From Candidatus Saccharimonadota bacterium (GTDB lineage Bacteria > Patescibacteriota > Saccharimonadia > Saccharimonadales > Saccharimonadaceae), in assembly GCA_009785325.1 (NCBI GenBank), contig WQWN01000005.1, positions 1-64,000 on the forward strand: a stretch of 64,000 nt of DNA, given 5' to 3'. A program made the position numbers and the translations under genes. Every line of letters begins with the position of its first letter. The first letter of the stretch is position 1. Shown one piece after another: positions 35,608 to 44,557 of this stretch. The notes under the pieces were generated by a model that saw nothing but the letters and a program-made list of their open reading frames with translations, did no database searches and was not told the origin of the DNA.

Positions 35608-37203
35608 ATGCGAACGCTAAATAGAAAGATATTAACTAGATTGCCGTTTATTACTGGTGTGGGAGTGATAGTGTTCGCCTCACTACAGACATTAGCTGTC
35701 AATTTAATTAATCCAAACTATACAGCTACCGCACTATCTATTACATCCATCACTTCTGAGTATGGCCCTGTTGCTGGTGGGCAGACTGTTACTATTACTG
35801 GGGATTTTGGAGTATCTGCTAATCCGCAAATATCAGCTGGCAACAATCATACTCTCGCCCTAGATAGTAATGGGCAACTCTGGGCATGGGGATATAATTG
35901 GCTGGGTCAATTCGGCAATGGAACAACAACTAGTAGTAGTATTCCAGTCGCTATAGATATGTCTGAGACCTTTGCCGATAGAAATATTGTACAGATAGTG
36001 GCATCTTGTAACGAACATTCACTTGCCTTAGATAGCGAAGGTCAGATTTGGGCATGGGGGTGGGGTTCTGAAGGTCAACTCGGTAATGGAACTAACACCA
36101 GTAGTAACGTGCCAGTCGCAGTAGATATGACTGGAGCTTTAGCAGGAAGAACTATTATTCAGGTAGCTGCCGGCTGGGGTCACTCACTAGCACTAGATAG
36201 TGAAGGTCAAGTATTTGCGTGGGGTAGTAATTGGTATGGTCAACTTGGCGATGGTACGAATACTAGTAGTAATGTCCCGGTTACTGTAGATGTTTCTGGT
36301 ATGTTCGCTGGGAGGGATATTATACAGATAGCAACTGCTAGTGCTCACTCACTTGCTCTAGATAATGATGGCAGTATATTTACATGGGGGCGGGGTATAG
36401 AAGGACAACTCGGCAATAATACAAACACTGGCAGTAACGTGCCAGTCGCAGTAGATATGACAGGTGTACTTGCTGGTAGTGATATTGTGCAGGTAGAGGG
36501 TGGTGGGAGTTTCAGTTTCGCCCTAGATAGTGCCGGTAGAGTCTTTTCATGGGGATGGGGGTTAAATGGCGAACTTGGTAATGGTGCGAGTGTTAATGTT
36601 AATATCCCAACTGCTGTAGATATATCTGGTGTATTAGCTGGAAGAACTATTGTGCGGGTAGCATCTGGTAGACAACATGCGCTTGCTATAGATAGTGAAG
36701 GACAGATTTTTACATGGGGACTCAACAGCAGTGGTCAGCTCGGCAATGGCACAATAGGCGGCATTTACAATACTCCAGTTGTGGTGGATATGACAGGTGT
36801 ACTTGCTAGTAGTGATGTTGTTCAAATAGCGGGTGCTTTTGGGAGCGGTTTGGGTCGCTCTGTTGCTCTGGATAGTGAAGGAAATGTGTTTGCTTGGGGT
36901 AGTAATTGGAATGGTCAACTTGGTAACGGCACTAGTGGCTGGAATGCCTATAGTGCTGTTCCTGTATTTATCATGAACCTAGGAGTTCCTACCAACCCCA
37001 TCCAATCCGTAACTCTCGGCGGTCTCTACTGTACAAATATTCAGGTAATTGACCCTAATACAATCACATGTATAGTACCAGCTCATCCAGCAGGAACAGT
37101 AGACGTGGTAGTTAATACACTACATGGATCAGCTACTCTATATCAGGGATATACCTATGTAGACATTCCTGATGTGCCGAATACGGGGCATGGGATGGCT
37201 TAA
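35608..37203 (+). CDS. RCC1-propeller surface protein 1 (RCC1 inserted in a TIG domain, VPNTG tail)
   Basis: 531 aa. N-terminal leader/span at about residues 10-32 (LPFITGVGVIVFASLQTLAVNL). Residues 45-72 are the first half of an IPT/TIG domain (SITSEYGPVAGGQTVTITGDFG). Seven RCC1 blades of about 54 residues follow, each with HSLALDSEGQ.FAWG and GQLGNGTNTSSNVPVAVDMTG. At about residue 465 the TIG domain resumes (VTLGGLYCTN..TITCIVPAHPAGTVDVVV), and the protein ends in DIPDVPNTGHGMA. VPNTG resembles a sortase signal, but no membrane span or basic tail follows. It is probably exported; the ligand is unknown. It shares leader, promoter and tail with the loci at 22.9, 45-47.5 and 57.6 kb. G-rich coding differs from the C-rich host genes. 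Confidence 0.85.
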   Translation: MRTLNRKILTRLPFITGVGVIVFASLQTLAVNLINPNYTATALSITSITSEYGPVAGGQTVTITGDFGVSANPQISAGNNHTLALDSNGQLWAWGYNWLGQFGNGTTTSSSIPVAIDMSETFADRNIVQIVASCNEHSLALDSEGQIWAWGWGSEGQLGNGTNTSSNVPVAVDMTGALAGRTIIQVAAGWGHSLALDSEGQVFAWGSNWYGQLGDGTNTSSNVPVTVDVSGMFAGRDIIQIATASAHSLALDNDGSIFTWGRGIEGQLGNNTNTGSNVPVAVDMTGVLAGSDIVQVEGGGSFSFALDSAGRVFSWGWGLNGELGNGASVNVNIPTAVDISGVLAGRTIVRVASGRQHALAIDSEGQIFTWGLNSSGQLGNGTIGGIYNTPVVVDMTGVLASSDVVQIAGAFGSGLGRSVALDSEGNVFAWGSNWNGQLGNGTSGWNAYSAVPVFIMNLGVPTNPIQSVTLGGLYCTNIQVIDPNTITCIVPAHPAGTVDVVVNTLHGSATLYQGYTYVDIPDVPNTGHGMA

Positions 37204-37377
37204 TCCAACTTATTTCTGTTTCTTCAGATACGTCAGATTCACAGCTTACCTTGTTGAGAATATTATTCTACGTTTCGAAAACAGTTTTACACTTATAAGT
37301 TATATTAGTTAGTCTGATGAATCCTCCAGCACCGATCAGCGGAAGTAAGAGGATTGATAAAAGTGAATTAAACCAAA

Positions 37378-37430
37378 AAACCCCACCTCAAATTTTTTTG
37401 GGCAGGGTTTAAGTAAGAGCTTAATGGTGG
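37378..37430 (-). repeat. 53-bp inverted repeat, copy 2
   Basis: Reverse complement of the tRNA-Val 3' end and terminator arm at 33004-33056. It can act as terminator for the RCC1 gene. At its TGGTGG end it joins the second repeat arm (37425-37515). The 175 bp between the RCC1 stop and this repeat show nothing recognised. Confidence 0.85.
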
Positions 37431-37870
37431 TCCTCTCTGGCGTTAATTACAAAAATTTGCTAACACTAGTGGACTACTGTCATAATAATATCACACAAAC
37501 CGATAATGGCAAAAATCTAGCCGATATTTACCCTCGCGCGACCAAGCGGCTCATCCGCCAGCACCGACCATTTACCGAGTCCGAAAAGCTCGCCATTATC
37601 GCCGATTACAAACAAAGCGCGATGGCTAAAGAACTGGTCGAAAAGTACGGCCGCCACCGCGCCAACATCAACAAGATACTGACCGACCACGGCATCACCC
37701 TCCGCCGCATCAACCCCTCCACGCGCGGCAAGGAGGCCGAAATAGCACGACTCTATCGCTCTGGCCTCAGCATCGCCAAAGTCGCCAAGCACTTCGGCAT
37801 CAGCCAAACGCCTGTCGTCAAATGCTTGCAACGGCAGGGGGTTGAGATGCGGGCGGCTGGGAGGAGGTAG
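37424..37870 (+). CDS. HTH DNA-binding protein (recombinase-associated or regulator)
   Basis: 148 aa as given; the true start may be later, because the first 30 codons lie in the repeat arm shared with 47.7 kb. The C-terminal 100 residues contain two helix-turn-helix-like segments: AKELVEKYGRHRANINKIL and IAKVAKHFGISQTPVVKCL. These resemble the HTH of resolvases and Hin-type invertases, but no catalytic domain is present. It could be a controller of the restriction-modification genes or a recombination accessory factor. TAAAAT of the next gene follows within 14 bp of its stop. No ribosome-binding site is evident. Confidence 0.55.
   Translation: MVVLSGVNYKNLLTLVDYCHNNITQTDNGKNLADIYPRATKRLIRQHRPFTESEKLAIIADYKQSAMAKELVEKYGRHRANINKILTDHGITLRRINPSTRGKEAEIARLYRSGLSIAKVAKHFGISQTPVVKCLQRQGVEMRAAGRR
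37425..37515 (+). repeat. 91-bp inverted repeat arm, copy 1
   Basis: From TGGTGGTCC through GCTAACACTAGTGGACTACT to GATAATGGCAAAAA this segment matches the reverse complement of 47693-47783, with roughly one difference in eight and one single-base gap. Confidence 0.85.
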
Positions 37871-37895
37871 TCATTCTTTATGTTAAAATATCCCT

Positions 37896-40055
37896 ATGAA
37901 TAAGGTCGTCGTCAAGCTAGAAAACTGCTACGGGATAAAGAAGCTCGACCGCACCTTTAAGTTCGCTGAACCTAACAAAAGTGCTTATTCTATATACGCA
38001 ACCAATGGGTCAATGAAGACTTCCTTTACAAAAACGTTTGATGACTTCAGCGCTGGGCGCGAATCGTGCGACATGATTTTTACTGACCGGAAAACCGTGC
38101 GCGAGATTAAAGGCCCAGATGGCAACGACTTGAATCCAGCCTCGATTTTCGTCGTCAAGCCATACGATGAGGGCTATTCGTCGGGCAAGACGTCAACGTT
38201 GCTAGTGAACAAGAAGCTCAAGGACGAATACGATAAGATTTGGGCAAACATCAAGGCACTGGAAGCGGAGCTCTTAAAGAGCCTCGTAAAATCGTCAGGC
38301 CGTAAAGATGCGGACGAAGAGGTATCGGAAGTATTTACTGGCACAAGCGGGAAATTTCTCGACTCTGTCCAACGCGTAAAAGGCGAAGTAAACGACGGTA
38401 AAGCCGCTATTTTTAGTGGTGCATCGTATAAGATCCTATTTGATGAAAAGGTTGCCAAAATCCTCGGTGACATACAGCCAGAGTTGACAGATTACATTGC
38501 TCGATACAACGACCTCGTTGACCAGTCGAAATACTTCAGGAGAGGAGTATTTAACCACACCAACGCCGCTACTATCGCTGACACCCTAGTCAAAAACGGG
38601 TTCTTTGACGCCTCGCATGCAGTCACATTGTCAGGCGGCGGTGGGAAGAGCGAGATTACATCCCAAGACGAGCTTAAAACTGTTATCGAGGGTGAATTAC
38701 AAGAAATACTGAAGGACGAAAAGCTACGCAAAGCGTTCGATAAGATAGATAAAAAACTAACTGGGAATCAGCAGGTTAAAGATTTTCGCGACTACATCAC
38801 AGAGCATCAGGAGTATATCGCAGAATTAGCAAGCACCAACCACTTCAAGCAGAAAATATGGATTGACTACTTTAAGGCGCATCTGGCTGAATACAATAAC
38901 CTCGTCAAGGCCCATGATGATGCGAAGACAGAGCTAGACAAGATCCGTAATCAAGCAAATAAAGAGCGTACCCGCTGGGCGGATGTCGTCGATATATTCA
39001 ACTTGCGTTTCAATGTTCCCTTTGTCCTGAGCGTCGACAACCAGAGCGATGTGATTCTTGATGGAATATTACCATCCCTGAGTTTTGAGTTTAAGGATGA
39101 GACGTCGCAGAAAACCATCAAGCGCGAAGAACTTCTTCAGGTTTTGAGTGTCGGTGAGAGAAAAGCCTTATACATCTTAAACATCCTGTTCGAAGTAGAA
39201 GCGCGTAAAGATTTAGGCGAAGAAACCCTGATGATAGTTGACGACATAGCCGACTCCTTCGACTACAAGAACAAATATGCGATTATCGAGTACTTAAAGG
39301 ATATATCTGAGATAAGCGGATTCTACCAGATTGTGCTGACGCACAATTTTGACTTCTTTCGCACAATCCAGTCCAGGTACATACCGCGAGACTACTGCCT
39401 GATGGTTGACAAGAGTGCTGGTGGCGTTTCGTTAGTAAAAGCAGATTATGTAAAAAATCCTTTCAAGCATTTCCTCGAGACATTATCGACGGTGACGAAC
39501 GATGCTATGCTCCTATCATTGATACCATTCATGCGCAATATCGTCGAGTATACAGAGGGTGAAAAGAGCGCTAACTTTTGCACTCTCACATCCGTTCTCC
39601 ACATCAAAGATACTACACCAACCGTCCAGGTTAAAAACATAAAGGAAATGGTGAAGAATGTCTTCGACAAAGATATAAAAGTCGGCGACGAAAACAAAAA
39701 TGTTGCCGACCTGTTCATAGAAGTCGCTGACACTATGGTGAAAAATACTAAGTCCCTGAGCCTTGAGTGCAAAATCGTCCTCTCGGTCGCCATCAGATTG
39801 AAATCCGAACAATTTATGATAGATAAGATCGCCGACCCTGAGTTCTTAAAATCGATAACCGGCAACCAGACGGCCGCCCTATCTGACAAATACTTGGAAG
39901 GCGAAACGGCTGCGGACTGTATCGGTACAATCAAACGAGTAAACTTGATAACTCCACAAAACATACACCTCAATTCGTTCATGTACGAACCGATCCTGGA
40001 TATGTCAGATGAAGAATTAAAGACTCTATACAAGGATGTGGTGAGCCTCAAATAG
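37896..40055 (+). CDS. ABC-type/AAA_13-like ATPase of a defence locus
   Basis: 719 aa. The Walker A equivalent is ATNGSMKTSFTKTF near residue 35 (GSMKTS rather than GxGKTT). A long helical middle follows (LNNLVKAHDDAKTELDKI). Then signature LSVGERKALYILN, Walker B TLMIVDDIADSFD and an H-loop in IVLTHNFDFF. The arrangement resembles AAA_13/PrrC/RloC-like ATPases, often found with restriction systems. The C-terminal 200 residues (ending IHLNSFMYEPILDMS..) match nothing I can name; I see no certain anticodon-nuclease motif. It starts leaderless, TTAAAAT 6 nt before the ATG, and the restriction gene follows 62 bp later. A role in phage defence is inferred from context. Confidence 0.7.
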   Translation: MNKVVVKLENCYGIKKLDRTFKFAEPNKSAYSIYATNGSMKTSFTKTFDDFSAGRESCDMIFTDRKTVREIKGPDGNDLNPASIFVVKPYDEGYSSGKTSTLLVNKKLKDEYDKIWANIKALEAELLKSLVKSSGRKDADEEVSEVFTGTSGKFLDSVQRVKGEVNDGKAAIFSGASYKILFDEKVAKILGDIQPELTDYIARYNDLVDQSKYFRRGVFNHTNAATIADTLVKNGFFDASHAVTLSGGGGKSEITSQDELKTVIEGELQEILKDEKLRKAFDKIDKKLTGNQQVKDFRDYITEHQEYIAELASTNHFKQKIWIDYFKAHLAEYNNLVKAHDDAKTELDKIRNQANKERTRWADVVDIFNLRFNVPFVLSVDNQSDVILDGILPSLSFEFKDETSQKTIKREELLQVLSVGERKALYILNILFEVEARKDLGEETLMIVDDIADSFDYKNKYAIIEYLKDISEISGFYQIVLTHNFDFFRTIQSRYIPRDYCLMVDKSAGGVSLVKADYVKNPFKHFLETLSTVTNDAMLLSLIPFMRNIVEYTEGEKSANFCTLTSVLHIKDTTPTVQVKNIKEMVKNVFDKDIKVGDENKNVADLFIEVADTMVKNTKSLSLECKIVLSVAIRLKSEQFMIDKIADPEFLKSITGNQTAALSDKYLEGETAADCIGTIKRVNLITPQNIHLNSFMYEPILDMSDEELKTLYKDVVSLK

Positions 40056-40117
40056 CACGTGTCGCTTGTCGTCAACTGTGCTCGCCAGCGTGTACGCGGA
40101 TGTGTTATAATATACTC

Positions 40118-40795
40118 ATGTACGGAACACATGCACAGCAACTATTTGACGAACTACAAAAGCACGGCATAATTGGCGCGACCGGTAGGATTAGTGTCGA
40201 GCTTCTAAACGTGGAGTGTGATGTGAATGAGAAAAGTGCCGTTGGTGACCTACTTCAGGAATGGCTTGGCGCATGGATGACTGAGGTTGGCTTCTACCAC
40301 AGGACTGGTCCTAATACACAGGAGTTCCCTGATTTCTACTTGGGCGAAACGGACACCGCTGATCTACTAGAGGTAAAGTCGTTTAATTTTAATGCTACAC
40401 CAGCCTTCGATGTCGCCAACTTTGATGCGTATGTACGAAGCGTAACCGAGAAAGCATATCGTATCGATGCTGACTACCTCATCTTTGGTTATACCTTGAC
40501 GGAGCATGGCTTAAAAGTTGAGCAAGTTTGGCTGAAGAAAATCTGGGAAATAACCTGCCCTAGCGAGGCGTACGCCCTGAAGACGCAGAACAAACAAAGC
40601 AAGATTATCAACATCCGCCCTTATGATTTCAAGAATATGTCCCGCGGCTTCCAGCCATTCGCTAACCGTCGAGAGTTTGTCGAGGCGATTAGGCTGACGC
40701 TGGCAAGCTATCCAATGCGAACAATGCCGGCTCAGGATTGGATTGAGGCTGTTCAGACAAGTTATACCGGGACTCGTCCAGGAAGCTCGCTCTGA
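40118..40795 (+). CDS. Type II restriction endonuclease, NgoBV-like
   Basis: 225 aa from ATG 40118; TATAAT at 40106-40111 is 6 nt before it, so the track start at 40100 is too early. The catalytic PD-(D/E)xK core is PDFYLGETDTADLLEVKS near residue 68. DLLQEWLGAWM, NTQEFPDF and DADYLIFGYTL recall the NgoBV/NlaIV family (recognition GGNNCC in the known members; not provable here). It lies next to a convergent C5 methyltransferase. The last 107 bp of the gene also encode, on the other strand, the C terminus of the methyltransferase. It cuts unmodified foreign DNA. Confidence 0.75.
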   Translation: MYGTHAQQLFDELQKHGIIGATGRISVELLNVECDVNEKSAVGDLLQEWLGAWMTEVGFYHRTGPNTQEFPDFYLGETDTADLLEVKSFNFNATPAFDVANFDAYVRSVTEKAYRIDADYLIFGYTLTEHGLKVEQVWLKKIWEITCPSEAYALKTQNKQSKIINIRPYDFKNMSRGFQPFANRREFVEAIRLTLASYPMRTMPAQDWIEAVQTSYTGTRPGSSL

Positions 40796-42077
40796 CAACC
40801 CTGTCGCCGATAAGTCGAATAGCGTTTATGCTCACGGAGTTGCCCAGCAGGTCAAAAGCGTCTTTATAAGAAACTGGAGAGAGATCATAGTCTTCTGGAA
40901 ATCCGAAAAGGCGTAACCCTTCACGGGTGGAGAGGCGTCTGAAGCCGCTTTTGTCGACGACCGCCATCTTCGTTACATCCATCGCAACTAAAGTCGGGGT
41001 CAAGTCGTTTGGGTCTAGGATATTGCTTATATCAAAACTCAGTTTACCCGCAACGATGTTATAGCCACGCAGATCCTCTCTATCGGAAGCCTGCTTCGGC
41101 GTCTCGAAAGAGAGGTATTTCTTCTCGACGAGATCGTCTAGTGTGCTCTTCAATTTCACAATGCTCTCCTTACTGTTGTCGATAGCGCCCAGGTGGAAAG
41201 ATACTATATCATCCAAAGTGAGAGGCATGCCGTCAGACCATTTTATTCCCTTCAGCTCCGCCCAATCCTTTCGGCGTCGCTGACGAAGGATTGCTTCGAG
41301 GAGGGTCTTTTGCTCATCAGACACCGCACCCTTAAGTTCAACGTCCCAGCTGTGGATGTTGTTTTTACCACCACGCTTATCTTTAATCTGCTTACCGACT
41401 AGATCTTTGACCTCATATTTCTCTAGCAATTTCTTAGCGAGAGGCTTGTCGATATAAAGCGACTTGTCAGCCTCTGCTTCTAGAATATCTCCCAACTTGG
41501 ACGGCGACCGTGGAATGTCATCCAAATCTATGTAGCCATCAAGCGACCCGACGATATAGATCCTTTTGCGTTTTTGCGGTACGCCATGATTACTTGCATC
41601 GAGCAGTTCCCAAGAAGTTTTATAGCCCAAGTCTTCCAAATGAGACAGTATAGTCTCCAGTGTACGCCCAATAGGTTTTGCCTTATCAACACGGTCGTGG
41701 GTAACTAGACCCTCAACATTCTCTAGTAAGAATGCTCGTGGCTTTTTCTCGCGCAAGATTTCTTCGATAGTAAAGAACAGCGTCCCTCTGGTATCTAGAA
41801 AGCCTTTTCGTGAGCCTGCCGAGCTAAATGGTTGGCAAGGAAACCCAGCAAGTAATACATCAAAGTCTGGTATGTCTTTAGGGTCAACCTGTGTGATGTC
41901 TCCATGAATCTCATCTCCTGGGAAGTTCTTTGAATAAACAGAGATAGCGTGCGGTTTAATTTCAGAGGTAAAAACGCATTTGCCAGAGAGATCATTCCTC
42001 TCGAGCGCCTGTTCTAGACCGATACGGATACCTCCCAGTCCAGCGAACAAATCGATATATCTAACCGTTTCCCGCAT
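40689..42077 (-). CDS. DNA (cytosine-5) methyltransferase of a type II R-M system
   Basis: 462 aa. Motif I YIDLFAGLGGIRIGLE, motif IV GFPCQPFSSAGSR with the catalytic Cys, motif VI LLENVEGL, motif VIII QKRKRIYIVG and motif X LLGNSVSINAI are all present. An insert of about 150 residues before motif IX is the likely target-recognition domain. It protects host DNA from the convergent endonuclease. TATAAT ends 8 nt before ATG 42077, so the message is probably leaderless. The final 35 codons overlap the endonuclease gene tail to tail. Confidence 0.92.
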   Translation of the reverse strand: MRETVRYIDLFAGLGGIRIGLEQALERNDLSGKCVFTSEIKPHAISVYSKNFPGDEIHGDITQVDPKDIPDFDVLLAGFPCQPFSSAGSRKGFLDTRGTLFFTIEEILREKKPRAFLLENVEGLVTHDRVDKAKPIGRTLETILSHLEDLGYKTSWELLDASNHGVPQKRKRIYIVGSLDGYIDLDDIPRSPSKLGDILEAEADKSLYIDKPLAKKLLEKYEVKDLVGKQIKDKRGGKNNIHSWDVELKGAVSDEQKTLLEAILRQRRRKDWAELKGIKWSDGMPLTLDDIVSFHLGAIDNSKESIVKLKSTLDDLVEKKYLSFETPKQASDREDLRGYNIVAGKLSFDISNILDPNDLTPTLVAMDVTKMAVVDKSGFRRLSTREGLRLFGFPEDYDLSPVSYKDAFDLLGNSVSINAIRLIGDRVVRASFLDESRYNLSEQPQSNPEPALFALDSLPASA

Positions 42078-42311
42078 ATATTTTGATTATACCATAAGCG
42101 ACCGAAGAAAACTAATGAATCTCCCCATAAGAAATCGTGAAAATTCTAGATTCTCCCGCCGTCAAAACCAATGTATTCCCACCACCCCCAACAGATGAGC
42201 CACCTGTCGGGACAACCTCCAAACACCCCTATAATCGCCCTTCGACTGCATTTGACTTCCATGCTATCTTGAGACCAGCCCGCGCATAACGCCGGCAGAA
42301 AGGAGGTTCGC

Positions 42312-42566
42312 ATGAATAGAGCTAATAGTCACAATCGTCCGACGCTACGTCTTTTGCTGTCTGGCCACCAGACGAGAAGCACTACTGGTTTAGCGCACGA
42401 GCGGAGCGACACTCATATATCTTTTATATATGCCACCCATCGGGACAGGCATCACCACAGGGGGCTTAGTCCCGATGGGATCCGCCCCCGACAAACCAAA
42501 ATAATCCCAAGGGAGCTCCTATTATATAGGACTCTGGACAGACATCTCGGAGGCAGCTTTGGCTAG
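42312..42566 (+). CDS. Small ORF upstream of the recombinase (uncertain)
   Basis: 84 codons with a strong AAAGGAGG before ATG 42312. The product is rich in Arg/His/Thr (MNRANSHNRPTLRLLL..) and matches nothing I know. It contains an 11-bp perfect hairpin (42436-42479), so it could be a leader peptide or a non-coding leader rather than a protein gene. It overlaps the next small ORF by 8 nt. The 235 bp between this start and the methyltransferase show only a weak promoter (TGCTATCTT near 42262). Confidence 0.35.
   Translation: MNRANSHNRPTLRLLLSGHQTRSTTGLAHERSDTHISFIYATHRDRHHHRGLSPDGIRPRQTKIIPRELLLYRTLDRHLGGSFG
42436..42479. other. Strong hairpin in recombinase leader
   Basis: CCCATCGGGAC, 22 nt, GTCCCGATGGG: a perfect 11-bp inverted repeat in the leader of the recombinase operon. 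There is no T run, so it is not a simple terminator. It could be a binding site or an RNA regulatory hairpin. Confidence 0.6.
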
Positions 42567-42744
42567 TCCCACCAAGAAGCGACCGCGAGGTCGCCCAAGG
42601 ACTAGCAATGGTGTGACGATATTCCCCGTCCGCCGAAATCCTGATATTTCAGAGATTTCTCGGGCTTTTATCGAACTGGGGCAGTATTTTTCAGAGAAGC
42701 GCGTTAAAATGAATCAGAAAGGGGCGAAAAATGCTGGACTTTAA
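42559..42744 (+). CDS. Small basic protein preceding the recombinase
   Basis: 61 codons from TTG 42559 with CGGAGG upstream. The product begins MASPTKKRPRGRPRTSNG, an AT-hook-like RPRGRPR motif, followed by a short helical part (ISEISRAFIELGQYFSEKR). It overlaps the preceding ORF by 8 nt and the recombinase track start by 14 nt, as in a coupled operon. A small DNA-binding partner of the recombinase is a reasonable guess. Confidence 0.5.
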   Translation: MASPTKKRPRGRPRTSNGVTIFPVRRNPDISEISRAFIELGQYFSEKRVKMNQKGAKNAGL

Positions 42745-44402
42745 TCAAAATCCAAGGTTGAATGGGAGTGCGATGGAGAACAAAACACCGATGTTAAATC
42801 TGAAACGAGCAGTCTCGTACTTGCGCGTCTCAACCCGCGACCAAGCGGAGCGAGACGGCGAAATCGACGGCTACTCCATACCAGCTCAACGCGAGGCTAA
42901 TAAGGATAAGGCGTTGTCACTAGGCGCTGTGGTCGTCAAGGAGTTTTCAGACAAGGGCGCATCCGCCAAATATGCCAACCGCCCGGGTCTGCAAGATATG
43001 TTGGAGTATATCAAAGACCCCGACAACGAAATCTCCTATGTTATCGTCCACAAAATCGACCGCCTGGCTCGCAATCGCGAAGATGACGCCACGATTAGTC
43101 GTATTTTCCGAGTCAGGCATCAAACTCATCTCGACTAGCGAGGGTATCGACAATACGCCAGCCGGCATGATGATGCACGGCATCCTCGCCACGATGGCGG
43201 AGTTTTACAGTCAGAACCTCGCCCGTGAAGCTCTCAAAGGCATGGCACAGAAAGTAAAGAAAGGCGGCACGGTCGGCAAAGCACCCCTCGGCTACAAAAA
43301 TGTCCGCTATGTCGACAGTAACGGTCGTGAGGTGCGGACTGTCGAACTAGACGACGAGCGAGCGCCGTTCGTCACTGAGGCATTCAGGCTCTACTCGACT
43401 GGCAAATGGTCGATCCATAATCTCGCCATCGAGCTTGCCGACCGCGGATTCACCACCTCGCCGACTCCTCGCAAGCCCAGCAAGCCAATTAGCGAGAAAT
43501 CTCTCAACCCGCTGCTACAAAATCCCTACTATCTCGGTAAGGTCAAGTTTCAAGGCGTACTGCACGATGACAAACACGCCAAACTAACAGATGAAATAAC
43601 TTTTAGAAAGGTTCAAGAAGTAATGAAAAATCACCAAAACGGCGAGCGCAAGCGCATCAACGACCACTATCTCAAATCCACTGTCTACTGCGGTGAATGT
43701 GGCAGTCGGCTCATCATCAACGCCAGTAAGTCACGGAGCGGCACATATTATCTGTACTTCGTATGTATCGGCAGACAGTCCAAGCGGACGAGTTGCCAGC
43801 AAAAGGCGATCCTCACCTACGAGATCGAGGATCAAATCACCGAATACTACAAGCAAATCGAGTTCACGGAGGAATATTGCGAACAACTCCGTAAACAAAT
43901 GGTCGCCGACATAGCCAAGCAGAAAGCACTGTCCACCAAGAATCGCGACGAACTGCGTCGGGAGCGGGACAGGCTGAAAGACAAACAGCGCAAATTACTC
44001 GAAGCTTATTATGATAATGTTGTCAACAAAGACCTGCTCCGAGAAGAACAAGAAAATATCACGAAACAACAAACGAATATCGATGCCCAGCTGGCGATAG
44101 CGGAGGACGAATACGACATAGTCGAACAACAGCTAATGGCAACACTCAAACTGATTGGCAACTGCCACAAAGCCTACCAATCTGCTCCGCCGAATATACG
44201 ACGGGCATTCAACCAAGCCTTCTTTGAGAAAATCTATGTCAGCCCCAATAAAGCCGATAGTACAAAAGTTATCATCTCCGCTGATCTCGCCGAGCCATTC
44301 CACAGCACAGTAAAAAACCATCACCTTCTTAAGAGCAATGGTTGGAGTCAGGATGGTCTGGTGGGGGCGGCTGGACTTGAACCAGCGGCCAATCGGTTAT
44401 GA
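42731..44402 (+). pseudogene. Large serine recombinase, frameshifted
   Basis: Two track ORFs in different frames make one recombinase of about 540 residues (likely start ATG 42773, with GGGAG upstream). The catalytic domain has AVSYLRVSTRDQ with the nucleophile Ser, and VIVHKIDRLARN. The frame is lost near 43097 (one base extra or two missing) and resumes at VVFSESGIKLISTSEG. The second part has the recombinase domain (GKAPLGYKN..), a zinc ribbon CGECGSRL..C and a coiled coil. The last codons (LVGAAGLEPAANRL) are antisense to tRNA-Met, so the original 3' end was probably replaced on integration. As sequenced it should be inactive. Confidence 0.85.
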
Positions 44403-44434
44403 GCCGACTGCTCTAACCACTGAGCTACGCCCCC
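44359..44434 (-). tRNA. tRNA with CAT anticodon (Met, or Ile2)
   Basis: 76 nt on the minus strand with CCA encoded: acceptor GGGGGCG/CGCCCCC, D-arm GCTC..GAGC, stem GTCGG/CCGAT around CTCATAA, T-arm GCTGG/CCAGC. The 3' end overlaps the recombinase reading frame, which suggests that the element is integrated at this tRNA. Confidence 0.93.
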
Positions 44435-44557
44435 AATAGGAAAACTATACCATGTTAATTTTACTCATTCTCGGAAAACCTCAAGTAGACTTGGTTTCTC
44501 TCTCGAATATTTGAATTATAGCATAGATCGGCTGGTGGGTTTTGATATAATTGAAGT

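Noticed and set aside
44359-44402. Peptide GAAGLEPAANRL as a real recombinase C terminus
   Set aside because: This is the antisense translation of a tRNA T-arm and anticodon arm, a known artefact pattern; it marks the integration boundary instead.
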